Virus record (IMG/VR): IMGVR_UViG_3300043466_000283
Location: 1 to 34,318 of that record
Length of the DNA stretch: 34,318 bases
Strand: one strand, 5' to 3'
DNA from: a virus
Below the pieces are notes generated by a model that saw only the letters and a list, made by a program, of their open reading frames with translations, did not search any database and was not told the origin of the DNA. This document shows, piece by piece, positions 14,798 to 21,424 of this stretch. Each line of letters starts with the position of its first letter. The stretch's first letter is position 1. The position numbers and the translations under genes are program-made.

Positions 14798-16033
14798 TTA
14801 AAGTCCGTATTCTTTCTTGAAATATTCCGTTGTGAAATCGCGCTTGTCCATTACCGCTTTATATATCTTATCCTCTATTCCACCCTCGCTAAATATCCAA
14901 TATATTTGCGCCTCTTTGGTCCTATCCTTGGTTTGAATCCTTGCTCTACTTTGCCAGTAGCTTGTAGCACTAAAATCAATATTATAAAAGACAAGCGCAT
15001 CAGCCGTGCTAAGATTTACCCCTTCCCTACCGCTCACTATTTGCGATATAAAGCACCCATCATCGGCATTATTAAACTCGGTTGGATCTTCATAGCACTT
15101 ACCCATCACCCATTTAATAGCCATTTGCTCGGCTGCAAATTTATAAAATATGGCGATTTTCTTACCTTGGAAATACTGCTTGATAAACTCAGCCTTAGTG
15201 TAGTCAATAACCTTGCCGTATCTATCTGGTGCATCTACTATTACCGTGCCACTATAAATTTGATGTAGCTTGTTCATTAGCTTAACTGCGGTGTCTCCTA
15301 GTACTGTCTTTCCTTCCTTATTGATAATAACTTTATCAATTCTAATCCGCTCTGCAAACTTGTATGTGTTATCCTCCATTTTAACGTATAAAACATTTTC
15401 CTTAACTAACTCCTTAAACCCTGCTTCCTCTTGCGTATAGGCAAGGAATAAATGACGCGTCTTCTCTTCAATGAGTTCCTTTTTCGCGAAGCTATAGTCA
15501 TTAATCTGCTTACCATACAAATACTTTTTGCGAATCTCAACGTAATCTCTTGCCCACCCATAGAAATTTTTGTAATCTTTAAAAGGACCATAAGTCGATA
15601 CCCACATTTGATGGAATAACTGCGAGAAACTTTCGGGCGATGGCGTCCCAGATAGGTAGATGATTGGCTTTGCATTGCATATTCGTTTTAATTCTTTTGC
15701 TCTTAGTGATGGTGTGGGGAATGCTCCGAGGCTATGTGCTTCATCAATAATGACTAGATCATAGTCAGTACCAATATTATGCAATTGCTCAAAATTGTCA
15801 ACGTCTATTTTATCAAAGTTAAAGTTAGCGTCAAGCACTTGAGCCATTACATCTGCCTTGGCTTTTTTCTTGGTGACAAATAAAATCTTCTTAGCACCAA
15901 ACTTATGCGCAGTTGCGAATGCAGTTAAAGTCTTGCCAGTCCTTACCTCCATTGCTAAGTAGACTAAGCCATATTTATTAAGTATCTTGGTTGCCTTATC
16001 GGACAACTCAATTTGATAGTCCCTTAGTTGCAT
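14798..16033 (-). CDS. SF2 helicase / SNF2-like DNA translocase
   Basis: A 411-residue superfamily 2 ATPase. It begins at the Q-motif-like LRDYQIEL. Walker A is EVRTGKT at 29-35, DEAH at 97-100, motif III SGTPSP at about 129-133, and the C-terminal lobe carries SGREGVNLSTADALVFYNID and the motif VI stretch WQSRARIQTKDR. Compact enzymes like this, of ERCC/SNF2 layout, are common in phage replication blocks, where they remodel forks or strip proteins from DNA. No nuclease domain is fused. Its start overlaps the end of a 33-codon membrane ORF by 10 bp. Confidence 0.9.
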   Translation of the reverse strand: MQLRDYQIELSDKATKILNKYGLVYLAMEVRTGKTLTAFATAHKFGAKKILFVTKKKAKADVMAQVLDANFNFDKIDVDNFEQLHNIGTDYDLVIIDEAHSLGAFPTPSLRAKELKRICNAKPIIYLSGTPSPESFSQLFHQMWVSTYGPFKDYKNFYGWARDYVEIRKKYLYGKQINDYSFAKKELIEEKTRHLFLAYTQEEAGFKELVKENVLYVKMEDNTYKFAERIRIDKVIINKEGKTVLGDTAVKLMNKLHQIYSGTVIVDAPDRYGKVIDYTKAEFIKQYFQGKKIAIFYKFAAEQMAIKWVMGKCYEDPTEFNNADDGCFISQIVSGREGVNLSTADALVFYNIDFSATSYWQSRARIQTKDRTKEAQIYWIFSEGGIEDKIYKAVMDKRDFTTEYFKKEYGL

Positions 16034-16125
16034 TGTGTAAAAAATTTAATTACACCATAAAAAAAGAAAAACCAAACAATAAAGCAAATGATGACAATGA
16101 TTGTCCAGGCAATTAATCTATTCAT
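16024..16125 (-). CDS. Small membrane protein, 33 aa
   Basis: A 33-codon ORF: a short N terminus (MNRLIAW), one hydrophobic stretch of about 20 residues rich in I, V and F, then KFFTQCN. One membrane helix is expected. Its ATG overlaps the upstream TGA as ATGA, and its 3' end overlaps the helicase start by 10 bp. This chained start/stop arrangement is the main evidence that it is translated. Function unknown. Confidence 0.5.
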   Translation of the reverse strand: MNRLIAWTIIVIICFIVWFFFFYGVIKFFTQCN

Positions 16126-16328
16126 AGTTTAATATTATATTCATTTAAGTATTCGTAAAGCAACTCCCTAATATCACAAGCTACTTTATTGTCAGTATGT
16201 TTGCACATAGACCTTAACTTTTGATCAAAGTCGTGTAAACAAGAATGCATATTAAAAGCGTTGTTACACAAGTTATAACTTAGCAAATCTTCTTGATCGT
16301 TAAGGTCAAATTCTATTATTGCTTTCAT
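16122..16328 (-). CDS. Hypothetical protein, 68 aa (MKAIIEFDL family)
   Basis: A small soluble protein that starts with a short beta strand, MKAIIEFDLND, followed by helices ending in ELLYEYLNEYNIKL. Short proteins with this EFDL start and a middle D-x-D-x-x-LRS-like helix recur in phage and plasmid replication blocks, but I know no assigned function. The leader GGGAGGAATAAAGT before ATG is a clear Shine-Dalgarno site, unusual in this genome, and indicates an independent translation start inside the upstream overlapping ORF. Confidence 0.72.
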   Translation of the reverse strand: MKAIIEFDLNDQEDLLSYNLCNNAFNMHSCLHDFDQKLRSMCKHTDNKVACDIRELLYEYLNEYNIKL

Positions 16329-16479
16329 ACTTTATTCCTCCCTCGTGATTAAAGTTATTATATATCAAATCATCGTCTGAGTCATAGTCAACCAACTCGC
16401 AGTCATCTTCACAAGCTAGGCAAATTAATTGCATATTTATGTCGGTCATTTCCGCTCCACAACATTTAGTTACTTTCAT
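16306..16479 (-). CDS. Small Cys-rich, acidic protein, 57 aa
   Basis: A 57-codon ORF. The N terminus has two Cys pairs, VTKCCGAE and ICLACEDDC, spaced like a small zinc ribbon, followed by a strongly acidic stretch (DYDSDDDL). The ATG overlaps the upstream gene's TGA as ATGA, and the 3' end overlaps the next gene by 23 bp. It is probably a minor regulatory or adaptor protein of the early operon; no family is recognised. Confidence 0.6.
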   Translation of the reverse strand: MKVTKCCGAEMTDINMQLICLACEDDCELVDYDSDDDLIYNNFNHEGGIKYESNNRI

Positions 16480-16685
16480 AAAGTATCTTTAAGTTTCATA
16501 AGATATAGCGCGTGATCGAGTGACTCTTCGATTGCGTGGTCAATCCATTGTTTTACTTCCAGGTCGGTCCTATCTAATGTAGTGCCGTATTTTCTAATCC
16601 CAGTCTCAGACCTTGAGCGCAGTAATTGAGCAATTTTAAAGACTATTGTGTCCTTATTGTCGATGGTGATAAAATCGTGACTCAT
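16476..16685 (-). CDS. Small helical protein, 69 aa (MazG-like pattern, weak)
   Basis: A 69-residue all-helical protein. The segment GIRKYGTTLDRTDL followed by WIDHAIEESLDHALYLMKLK recurs in phage proteins and recalls all-alpha NTP pyrophosphohydrolases (E-E-x-x-D-type helix), but it is too short to hold the full MazG active site. Either it works as an oligomer or it is only a related fold. Start and stop overlap both neighbours by 4 bp (ATGA), tying it to the PD-(D/E)XK nuclease upstream. Confidence 0.6.
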   Translation of the reverse strand: MSHDFITIDNKDTIVFKIAQLLRSRSETGIRKYGTTLDRTDLEVKQWIDHAIEESLDHALYLMKLKDTL

Positions 16686-17434
16686 TTCTTATGTTTTAAA
16701 GTGTAAGATAATTGCCTTGGTTTGGTTGTCTCGTTCATATATAGCCATAACTGGTGGGTTGCTTGGAATAGTGTCCAATAGGTTAACACCTCACTAATAG
16801 GCTTGGTTACTAATTGCCACCCAATGCCTTGTATTGCTCCCCCTTTTCCAGTTGTCCTTGTCTTGGCATTTAGCCACAATATACCTACCTCATCAATGCT
16901 TTTAACATCGGTTGCAATCTCACTTAATAACTCATAATAAGCGGCTAATTGCAGCCAGTAGCTATCCTGGATTCCGCTGGATGTTTTTATATCTAATAAA
17001 ATTCGTTTGCCGTTTAGACTAACTACTCTATCAAGCGTTCCAGCAAATCCTAATTTCTCACTTACAAAATGTGCCTCCATCATCTCAATGCTAGGCTTAT
17101 GAGTCACGCTAAAATCAACATAACGCTCAAACATTGACCACTCCAGGTTCTTGTAAGTTGGATAGCCATTAGCATCAAGATAGCTAACCTCCTCACCTTG
17201 ATCATAACGTTCAGTTAACTCGTGGACGGTTGAGCCTCTGCGCCCAGCTTCATCTCTAATGGTGTCGGCATCGCCGCCCTTCTCTTTGAGCCATTCGTAA
17301 AATTGCGCACCCTTGGGAAAGCATTCTAGGATTGTGGTCACCGATGGGACATATCCACCACTAGGGGTGGCATAAAAGCGCGAGTCGATAAATTCAATTC
17401 GATTTTTGTTTAAGTCTACAGTATAACTTTTCAT
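16682..17434 (-). CDS. PD-(D/E)XK nuclease, RecB/Cas4-like
   Basis: A 250-residue nuclease from the start MKSYTVDLNK at 17434; the longer frame to 17479 adds an unlikely N terminus through the regulatory region. The RecB-type motifs are ordered as expected: H71 in RRGSTVHELTERY, D135 in GFAGTLDRVV, D148-x-K150 in RILLDIKTSSG, and the closing QLAAYYEL at 162-169. There are no four-Cys iron-sulfur ligands, so it is not a canonical Cas4. With the SSB-like protein next to it, it may resect DNA ends for recombination or degrade host DNA. Confidence 0.87.
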   Translation of the reverse strand: MKSYTVDLNKNRIEFIDSRFYATPSGGYVPSVTTILECFPKGAQFYEWLKEKGGDADTIRDEAGRRGSTVHELTERYDQGEEVSYLDANGYPTYKNLEWSMFERYVDFSVTHKPSIEMMEAHFVSEKLGFAGTLDRVVSLNGKRILLDIKTSSGIQDSYWLQLAAYYELLSEIATDVKSIDEVGILWLNAKTRTTGKGGAIQGIGWQLVTKPISEVLTYWTLFQATHQLWLYMNETTKPRQLSYTLKHKK

Positions 17435-17616
17435 AATAATAAGTTTAAAGTTTAGTAAAAAAGACCCCAATGTAGACACATTAGGTCGAATGCTACACTA
17501 ATGAAACACAGTTATTTTAAATAAAATCATCAATTTGCAAGTCACTTGCAAAAAAATGGGGTGAGAATTGATCTCTAAATGCGCACTTGCGCAACCCCCT
17601 TACAAACCCCTACATA
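17435..17616 (-). promoter_or_regulatory. Palindrome-rich control region before the nuclease gene
   Basis: No ORF is present in these 182 bp. TTTGCAAG-TCA-CTTGCAAA is a perfect 8-bp dyad at 17534-17552. TGCGCA-CT-TGCGCA at 17580-17593 is a second dyad, and both share CACTTGC 40 bp apart. A looser palindrome TGTAG...CTACA spans 17471-17497. On the minus strand TTGCAA with AAAATA 16 bp later could be a sigma70-like promoter. No U-tract follows the dyads, so they are more likely operators than terminators. Confidence 0.45.
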
Positions 17617-18201
17617 CTAAAATGGTACATCATCACCCTCGATAACATCTTGGAGGGTCGGTTTGACTTTAGGTAAGATAGATAATTTCACATAATCTTC
17701 CAAATAATCCATTCTATCAGTATCATCCCAGGTTTCAACTCCTTTAACTTTAATTTTCTTTAATGGAGGCAATTCGCGTGGTGTGTCCTTAGTCCAAAAG
17801 TGCTTGAGCCCTTTCCCATTTTGCGAAATGAAAACAACACTTTGCTTCTTATCGCCATCAATTACAAGCTTTGGTGTGATGTTTATCAACTCGCTAAGAT
17901 TGGCATTTGGTAGAGCCTTTAGAAATGATGTGGCATAGCCAGATGAATACTTCATTTCAAGGTTGTAATAAACACTATCATCCTTGATAGTAACAACCCA
18001 AAACTTGCCATAGTCAGACTCTTTGGTTTTTACATCAGTTAGGTAGCCACTTAGTGAGTCGTAAAACTCCTCGTGTACTTCTCTGCCCAATTTGTTGACT
18101 CTGCTTACTGACTTGTCCGTTGGTGCTGAAAATTGCCTAACCAGTTTACCATTAGTAATCTGCAAAAACACTCCTTTCGATTGACTTTGATTTAGTCCCA
18201 T
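17617..18201 (-). CDS. Single-strand DNA-binding protein-like, with SSB-type DDVPF tail
   Basis: A 194-residue protein whose last residues, EGDDVPF, copy the acidic tip by which bacterial SSB recruits its partner proteins (usual form DDIPF). The body is beta-rich (GVFLQITNGKLVRQF, KFWVVTIKDDSVYYNLEM), compatible with an OB fold, and has a low-complexity acidic approach to the tip. Its position just upstream of the RecB-like nuclease supports a role in replication or recombination. It does not show obvious sequence identity to bacterial SSB outside the tip, so the fold is inferred. Confidence 0.68.
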   Translation of the reverse strand: MGLNQSQSKGVFLQITNGKLVRQFSAPTDKSVSRVNKLGREVHEEFYDSLSGYLTDVKTKESDYGKFWVVTIKDDSVYYNLEMKYSSGYATSFLKALPNANLSELINITPKLVIDGDKKQSVVFISQNGKGLKHFWTKDTPRELPPLKKIKVKGVETWDDTDRMDYLEDYVKLSILPKVKPTLQDVIEGDDVPF

Positions 18202-18202
18202 T

Positions 18203-18532
18203 TTACTTTGTTTTTTTGTTATGAAAATAATTGATCTTTTGGTTATACTTTTCTATTAATTGAGTCATCTTCTCATCATAGGTGTAGTTCATAAATAAAC
18301 GGAAATACTTTTCATTTAGCTGGTTTAATTTATGGAATACAACCTTTGCATTAGCCTCAGTCATATCAGTTACGTTTTGTGCTATTTCGTTGTAATCCTC
18401 CCAAAACTCAGCTGGTATGATATATTTCGCATTGGTGTGCTTACGTTTAGGCTTATTTGGTTTATCAAATTTGGTTGGCACTAATATTACCGATATGGTA
18501 ATCAATACTACTATTATTATTCCTAGTATCAT
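18203..18532 (-). CDS. Membrane-anchored small protein, 109 aa
   Basis: An N-terminal hydrophobic segment (MILGIIIVVLITISVILVP) is followed by a basic linker (KPNKPKRKHTN) and a helical soluble domain rich in Asn, Tyr and Lys. One membrane span with the rest in the cytoplasm is likely, given the positive charges after the helix. The start overlaps the end of the HTH gene by 68 bp in another frame. Early phage proteins of this kind can alter the host envelope or exclude other phages, but nothing specific is visible. Confidence 0.65.
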   Translation of the reverse strand: MILGIIIVVLITISVILVPTKFDKPNKPKRKHTNAKYIIPAEFWEDYNEIAQNVTDMTEANAKVVFHKLNQLNEKYFRLFMNYTYDEKMTQLIEKYNQKINYFHNKKTK

Positions 18533-18698
18533 AAATTAGTTTAAGTGTGTTGAATAGTTTAGTCATTGTTTTGTGTAGGACATCACCGCTTTTCTCAGCA
18601 CGGTTCACAGTAGCCAATGAAACACCGCTCAATTTTGCCAGTTCCTCTTGCGTGATGTCCAAACTTCGCCTTAATGCCCTTAGATTTTCTTTAGTCAT
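18465..18698 (-). CDS. XRE/Cro-type helix-turn-helix regulator
   Basis: A 77-residue protein from MTKENLRALR at 18698, selected because it follows the stop of the small ORF upstream by 4 bp; the longer frame has an improbable start. The HTH is ITQEELAKLSGVSLATVNRAE (about residues 15-35), a clear XRE match. The C-terminal 25 residues are disordered-looking. It is the second gene after the early promoter, which overlaps a dyad it might bind, suggesting autoregulation. With no integrase it is more likely a Cro-like timing switch than a lysogenic repressor. Confidence 0.82.
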   Translation of the reverse strand: MTKENLRALRRSLDITQEELAKLSGVSLATVNRAEKSGDVLHKTMTKLFNTLKLIYDTRNNNSSIDYHIGNISANQI

Positions 18699-18702
18699 AA
18701 TA

Positions 18703-18801
18703 TTAAATGAAATTGTGAAAGAATAACGCAACCAAGATAATGATTGCAAATGCAATGTAAGATTGGTTTTTCGTGAGTGAGTCTTTTTCGTATTGATTCA
18801 T
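18703..18801 (-). CDS. Small membrane protein, 32 aa
   Basis: A 32-codon ORF, polar start (MNQYEKDSLTKNQ) then one hydrophobic helix (YIAFAIIILVALFF) and HNFI. It is the first ORF after the predicted promoter, with a short leader, and ends 4 bp before the HTH regulator. Position and sensible amphipathic layout support it; function is unknown. Confidence 0.5.
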   Translation of the reverse strand: MNQYEKDSLTKNQSYIAFAIIILVALFFHNFI

Positions 18802-18816
18802 TGTGTTGTTGTTTAG

Positions 18817-18835
18817 AATGCTAAATTAAGGCATT
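18817..18835. promoter_or_regulatory. Operator-like dyad over the early -7 box
   Basis: AATGC (18817-18821) and GCATT (18831-18835) form an inverted repeat with a 9-bp spacer that contains the -7 element. A protein bound here would block the promoter. The HTH regulator encoded about 120 bp downstream is the natural candidate. Confidence 0.4.
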
Positions 18836-18851
18836 TTTTATAACTACCAAA
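18821..18851 (-). promoter_or_regulatory. Bacteroidota-type promoter of the early operon
   Basis: On the minus strand TTTG (18851-18848), a 19-bp spacer and TAATTTAG (18828-18821) match the -33/-7 pattern TTTG-N19-TAnnTTTG with a single change at the last-but-one base. Transcription would start near 18814, about 12 nt before the first ATG. It lies just after a strong terminator. Confidence 0.6.
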
Positions 18852-18890
18852 TAATTTTTTATAAATCTTTATATATTTTTCATAATAATA

Positions 18891-18930
18891 TGTTAAAACA
18901 AAAACAAAGCCCCTGGTAGAAACCAAGGGC
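18891..18930 (-). terminator. Intrinsic terminator at the end of the late operon
   Basis: On the minus strand GCCCTTGG (18930-18923) pairs with CCAGGGGC (18916-18909) with one G-U pair and a 6-nt loop, followed by TTTGTTTTTGTTTT. It closes the long late transcript after the HExxH gene and insulates the early promoter. Confidence 0.87.
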
Positions 18931-18964
18931 GTAATTTGACCATACCGTATTTAATCACAAAAAA

Positions 18965-19237
18965 CTATGTTTCACCATTCTGCAATGGTATATCTTCAGT
19001 ATTATCGATTTTCCTATAACCCTCGTGCCATAATGTTTTGGTGAGGATCACACTTTTTCTTATTACCTCCTCCTCACTATCTTCGGGCGAAATTATGTGA
19101 CAAATTTCGTGGATTAGTATCTCCATTGCCTTGCGACCTTTGAGCCTAATATCAATCTCAATCAACTCATCCGAGTGAGCCAACCCCCAGGCTTTTTGCT
19201 TACCTAACTTGCTATATTGAACTTTTATCCTCCTCAT
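18965..19237 (-). CDS. HExxH zinc metallopeptidase-like protein, 90 aa
   Basis: A small protein with the zinc motif H43-E-I-C-H47 in the helix EILIHEICHIIS. The start MRRIKVQYSK at 19237 is chosen because it overlaps the upstream stop as ATGA; the longer frame reads antisense-like residues. A third zinc ligand may be one of the acidic residues in EDSEEE just after, or H75 in LWHEGY. The beta strands before the helix (GLAHSDELIEIDIRL) fit a minimal SprT/ImmA-like metallopeptidase domain. It is the last gene of the late transcript. Substrate unknown. Confidence 0.75.
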   Translation of the reverse strand: MRRIKVQYSKLGKQKAWGLAHSDELIEIDIRLKGRKAMEILIHEICHIISPEDSEEEVIRKSVILTKTLWHEGYRKIDNTEDIPLQNGET

Positions 19238-20253
19238 TTTGCAGTAGGAATTAAGAGATGTCGCTTTTGTTTTATTGTAGCAGCACCAAGCCTTTTTCTT
19301 GATACGCTTGAACAATTGCCACATCTAAACAACTCGTAAATATTAGCACTCGTATTATAGCACTTGCCTTGATCTTGCAAATCACTACTCCCACAACTTG
19401 GACACCTATGCTCGGTCTCATCCAATATAAATAACCCCATATTTGGATGGGGTTTTATCCAAGGTCTTATTTGCAAATATGTCTCCTCAAGTATTCTTAC
19501 ATCTTGCACATTGTAATCCTCCATTTCTTTAAGTGCCTTTCTATCACCCTTCATACAATTATCCCACAACTCAAATGATGTCTCTTTTTTACGCTCTAAA
19601 TTGAGCAATTTGTTTACATAGTCTAGCTTATTAGATGTAAATCCAAATTGTCTCCTTATATGCCTTAAAGTGTCTATAACTTGATAGGGGAGTGGTGGGT
19701 TGAGACCATTGAGAATAAATCTTGAGTTGAGCCTTGGTATATCGAATTTCTCAGCGTTATGAGCGATGACTATGTCCGCTTCATTTATAAGCTTCCATAT
19801 CCCCTCCATTATCCTTTTATCATCTTGCTTGGCTACCTCTTCTGGCTTTAGCTTGGCTGAATAAACCTTATCTTCGAAGAGCCATTTCGCTGCCCAAGTA
19901 AGACAGAACCAATCGGTCTTGATTTGTGGCAAGTGTACGTTCTGATTCCAAATGCCCCAAACGTAAGCACTAATAGGCGCAGTCTCAATGTCAAGTATTA
20001 GGACTTTTGCGGATGTTTGGATTTTCTCCATTTTTGTGTTGGTTGTGTCGAAGTTAAGAGGTTGCTGATGTTTTCTATCCTTTAGTTTCCTTCGATTCTT
20101 TTCTCCTTGCCTTCCCCTATAATAATTTACTGCACCTCTAATATTTTGCAATTTATAACCTTTATGTTCGTTGCAAATTAAAACTGCAAGGGTGTAGCTT
20201 TTCATATCTGGGTATAATTCCAAATATGGGATTATCAAATCTCTGACGGTCAT
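19234..20253 (-). CDS. DEDD 3'-5' exonuclease (RNase H-like) with zinc ribbon
   Basis: A 339-residue protein with three parts. Residues 1-60 form a small basic helical domain. The exonuclease core has ExoI LILDIETAP (D88, E90), ExoII IAHNAEKFDIPRL (N166, D171), and ExoIII in YNVQDVRILEETY. This is the DnaQ/PolB-exo type fold acting on DNA or RNA ends with two metal ions. The C-terminal segment has CPSCGSSDL and RCGNCSSVSR, a four-Cys zinc ribbon for nucleic acid contact. No polymerase domain is attached. It follows the spanin gene with a 4-bp overlap, in an unusual position inside the lysis-side operon, and may help degrade host DNA. Confidence 0.87.
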   Translation of the reverse strand: MTVRDLIIPYLELYPDMKSYTLAVLICNEHKGYKLQNIRGAVNYYRGRQGEKNRRKLKDRKHQQPLNFDTTNTKMEKIQTSAKVLILDIETAPISAYVWGIWNQNVHLPQIKTDWFCLTWAAKWLFEDKVYSAKLKPEEVAKQDDKRIMEGIWKLINEADIVIAHNAEKFDIPRLNSRFILNGLNPPLPYQVIDTLRHIRRQFGFTSNKLDYVNKLLNLERKKETSFELWDNCMKGDRKALKEMEDYNVQDVRILEETYLQIRPWIKPHPNMGLFILDETEHRCPSCGSSDLQDQGKCYNTSANIYELFRCGNCSSVSRKRLGAATIKQKRHLLIPTAK

Positions 20254-20702
20254 TTGCGCTTAATAATATAAAAAACACCACCAATCAGCACAATCCAAGC
20301 CCAAGTTATTAATGCACCTCTTTGCCACCATCTATACATCTTCTCAGTTGCATCTCTGTCCTTCTTTGCAGCCTCATATGCATCCTTATACCTATCAACA
20401 AATATCTTCTTGTCAATTATCTTAATAGAGTCCTTGCAAGGCTTTAAAACCTCTTTAATTTGCCACCTGGTGACTGGTCGGTCAATATATTTAAAATCGC
20501 TAAACCATTGATACAAAGTATCGGTTAACTTATCAACTATCAAGGAATCCTTGACAATTAAAGTTGTGTCGTGGACATCTTGAAAGATAAACACCCTTTC
20601 AATCATTTCTGGGTTTTTCTCAAGGTATCTTTCCACCTTTTTAGTAGTTATGCAAGACGTAAGAAATAGGATTGGAATAAAACAAATAAATAGGTTTTTC
20701 AT
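20250..20702 (-). CDS. Unimolecular spanin (u-spanin) candidate
   Basis: A 150-residue protein with a lipoprotein signal at the N terminus (hydrophobic FICFIPILFLTS then Cys17) and one membrane helix at the C terminus (about 127-146, WAWIVLIGGVFYII) ending in KRK. The periplasmic middle is about 105 residues, partly helical and charged. An outer-membrane lipid anchor plus an inner-membrane C-terminal helix in one chain is the design of u-spanins such as T1 gp11, which fuse the two membranes at the end of lysis. It overlaps the endolysin gene by 4 bp, which supports the role. It also implies a Gram-negative host. Confidence 0.8.
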   Translation of the reverse strand: MKNLFICFIPILFLTSCITTKKVERYLEKNPEMIERVFIFQDVHDTTLIVKDSLIVDKLTDTLYQWFSDFKYIDRPVTRWQIKEVLKPCKDSIKIIDKKIFVDRYKDAYEAAKKDRDATEKMYRWWQRGALITWAWIVLIGGVFYIIKRK

Positions 20703-21292
20703 ACTATTAGATTAAATATAACATTGGTTTTGGATAGGCGATCGGCTAACCCATTATAGCCGCCATTGACTCGATGAGTAATGCGTTTGACTATTTCATT
20801 GTGTATGCCTTGATCACAAATGTCCCACAACTTATGTTTCTCAAAGTACCAGGCTGCGCTTGTTAGTGCATATTTTGTTGCAACCAAATCGGGGTTATCT
20901 AATAACTTAACACCAATATAGTCACCAAAAGTTTTATAATTAGTTTTCCCAGTTAGTTGAATATATCCTCTACCTCTATACTTCCACCCATCACCGCTAT
21001 TCTTATCGCCATTGCCCATTCTTAATTCGTACACTATATTGGCAATCATCTCTGGCTTTCGTGCATAAATACCAGCCGTATTTTTGTCAAAATACTTAGG
21101 GAATACTTTGAGTAGTCCCTCTTCACTATAATTAAGATTTTCTCTTGTATATCTAAAATTGCCACTCTCGTGAGCCGTCTGCGCTAAAAAATGAGTAAGC
21201 CTAAACGAGTTGGTGATTGAGAATTGAGTCATCACATCACCTAACTCATTTAGCACTTGTATGGGGATTTTATTGTGCAGTTTGGTCAGCAT
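20699..21292 (-). CDS. Endolysin, GH19 (chitinase-like lysozyme)
   Basis: A 197-residue glycoside hydrolase family 19 domain that should cleave peptidoglycan glycan strands. The signature is HFLAQTAHESGNFRYTREN with the expected catalytic glutamates E42 and E51, followed by YFDKNTAGIYARKPEMIANI and GDGWKYRGRGYIQLTGKTNY. There is no signal peptide or membrane helix, so release to the periplasm needs a holin. It lies between a coiled-coil peptide gene and the spanin gene. Confidence 0.93.
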   Translation of the reverse strand: MLTKLHNKIPIQVLNELGDVMTQFSITNSFRLTHFLAQTAHESGNFRYTRENLNYSEEGLLKVFPKYFDKNTAGIYARKPEMIANIVYELRMGNGDKNSGDGWKYRGRGYIQLTGKTNYKTFGDYIGVKLLDNPDLVATKYALTSAAWYFEKHKLWDICDQGIHNEIVKRITHRVNGGYNGLADRLSKTNVIFNLIV

Positions 21293-21404
21293 CTTTCTCC
21301 ATTGCTTGAGCGATTTTCTGATTTGTTTCTGCTAATTGTTTTTGGATGTACTCCATTTGAGCGAGTAGATCGTAGGCTTGAGCCTTAAGTTCTTTAATGT
21401 CCAT
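21270..21404 (-). CDS. Small coiled-coil protein, 44 aa
   Basis: A 44-codon ORF encoding one continuous charged helix (MDIKELKAQAYDLLAQMEYI, then QKQLAETNQKIAQAMEK), a likely coiled coil. The leader ATAAAATTTTTAACT before ATG matches the A/T-rich leaders of other genes here. It overlaps the endolysin start by 23 bp and follows the amidase by 20 bp. It may regulate or accompany the endolysin; no family is assigned. Confidence 0.65.
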   Translation of the reverse strand: MDIKELKAQAYDLLAQMEYIQKQLAETNQKIAQAMEKDADQTAQ

Positions 21405-21424
21405 AGTTAAAAATTTTATTAAAG

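Noticed and set aside
17534-17552. Terminator hairpin in the control region
   Set aside because: On the transcribed minus strand the stem is followed by TTGATG, not a U-tract.
18465-18698. Lysogeny repressor, implying a temperate phage
   Set aside because: There is no integrase, excisionase, partition gene or divergent repressor promoter; a small XRE protein inside the early operon fits a lytic timing regulator equally well.
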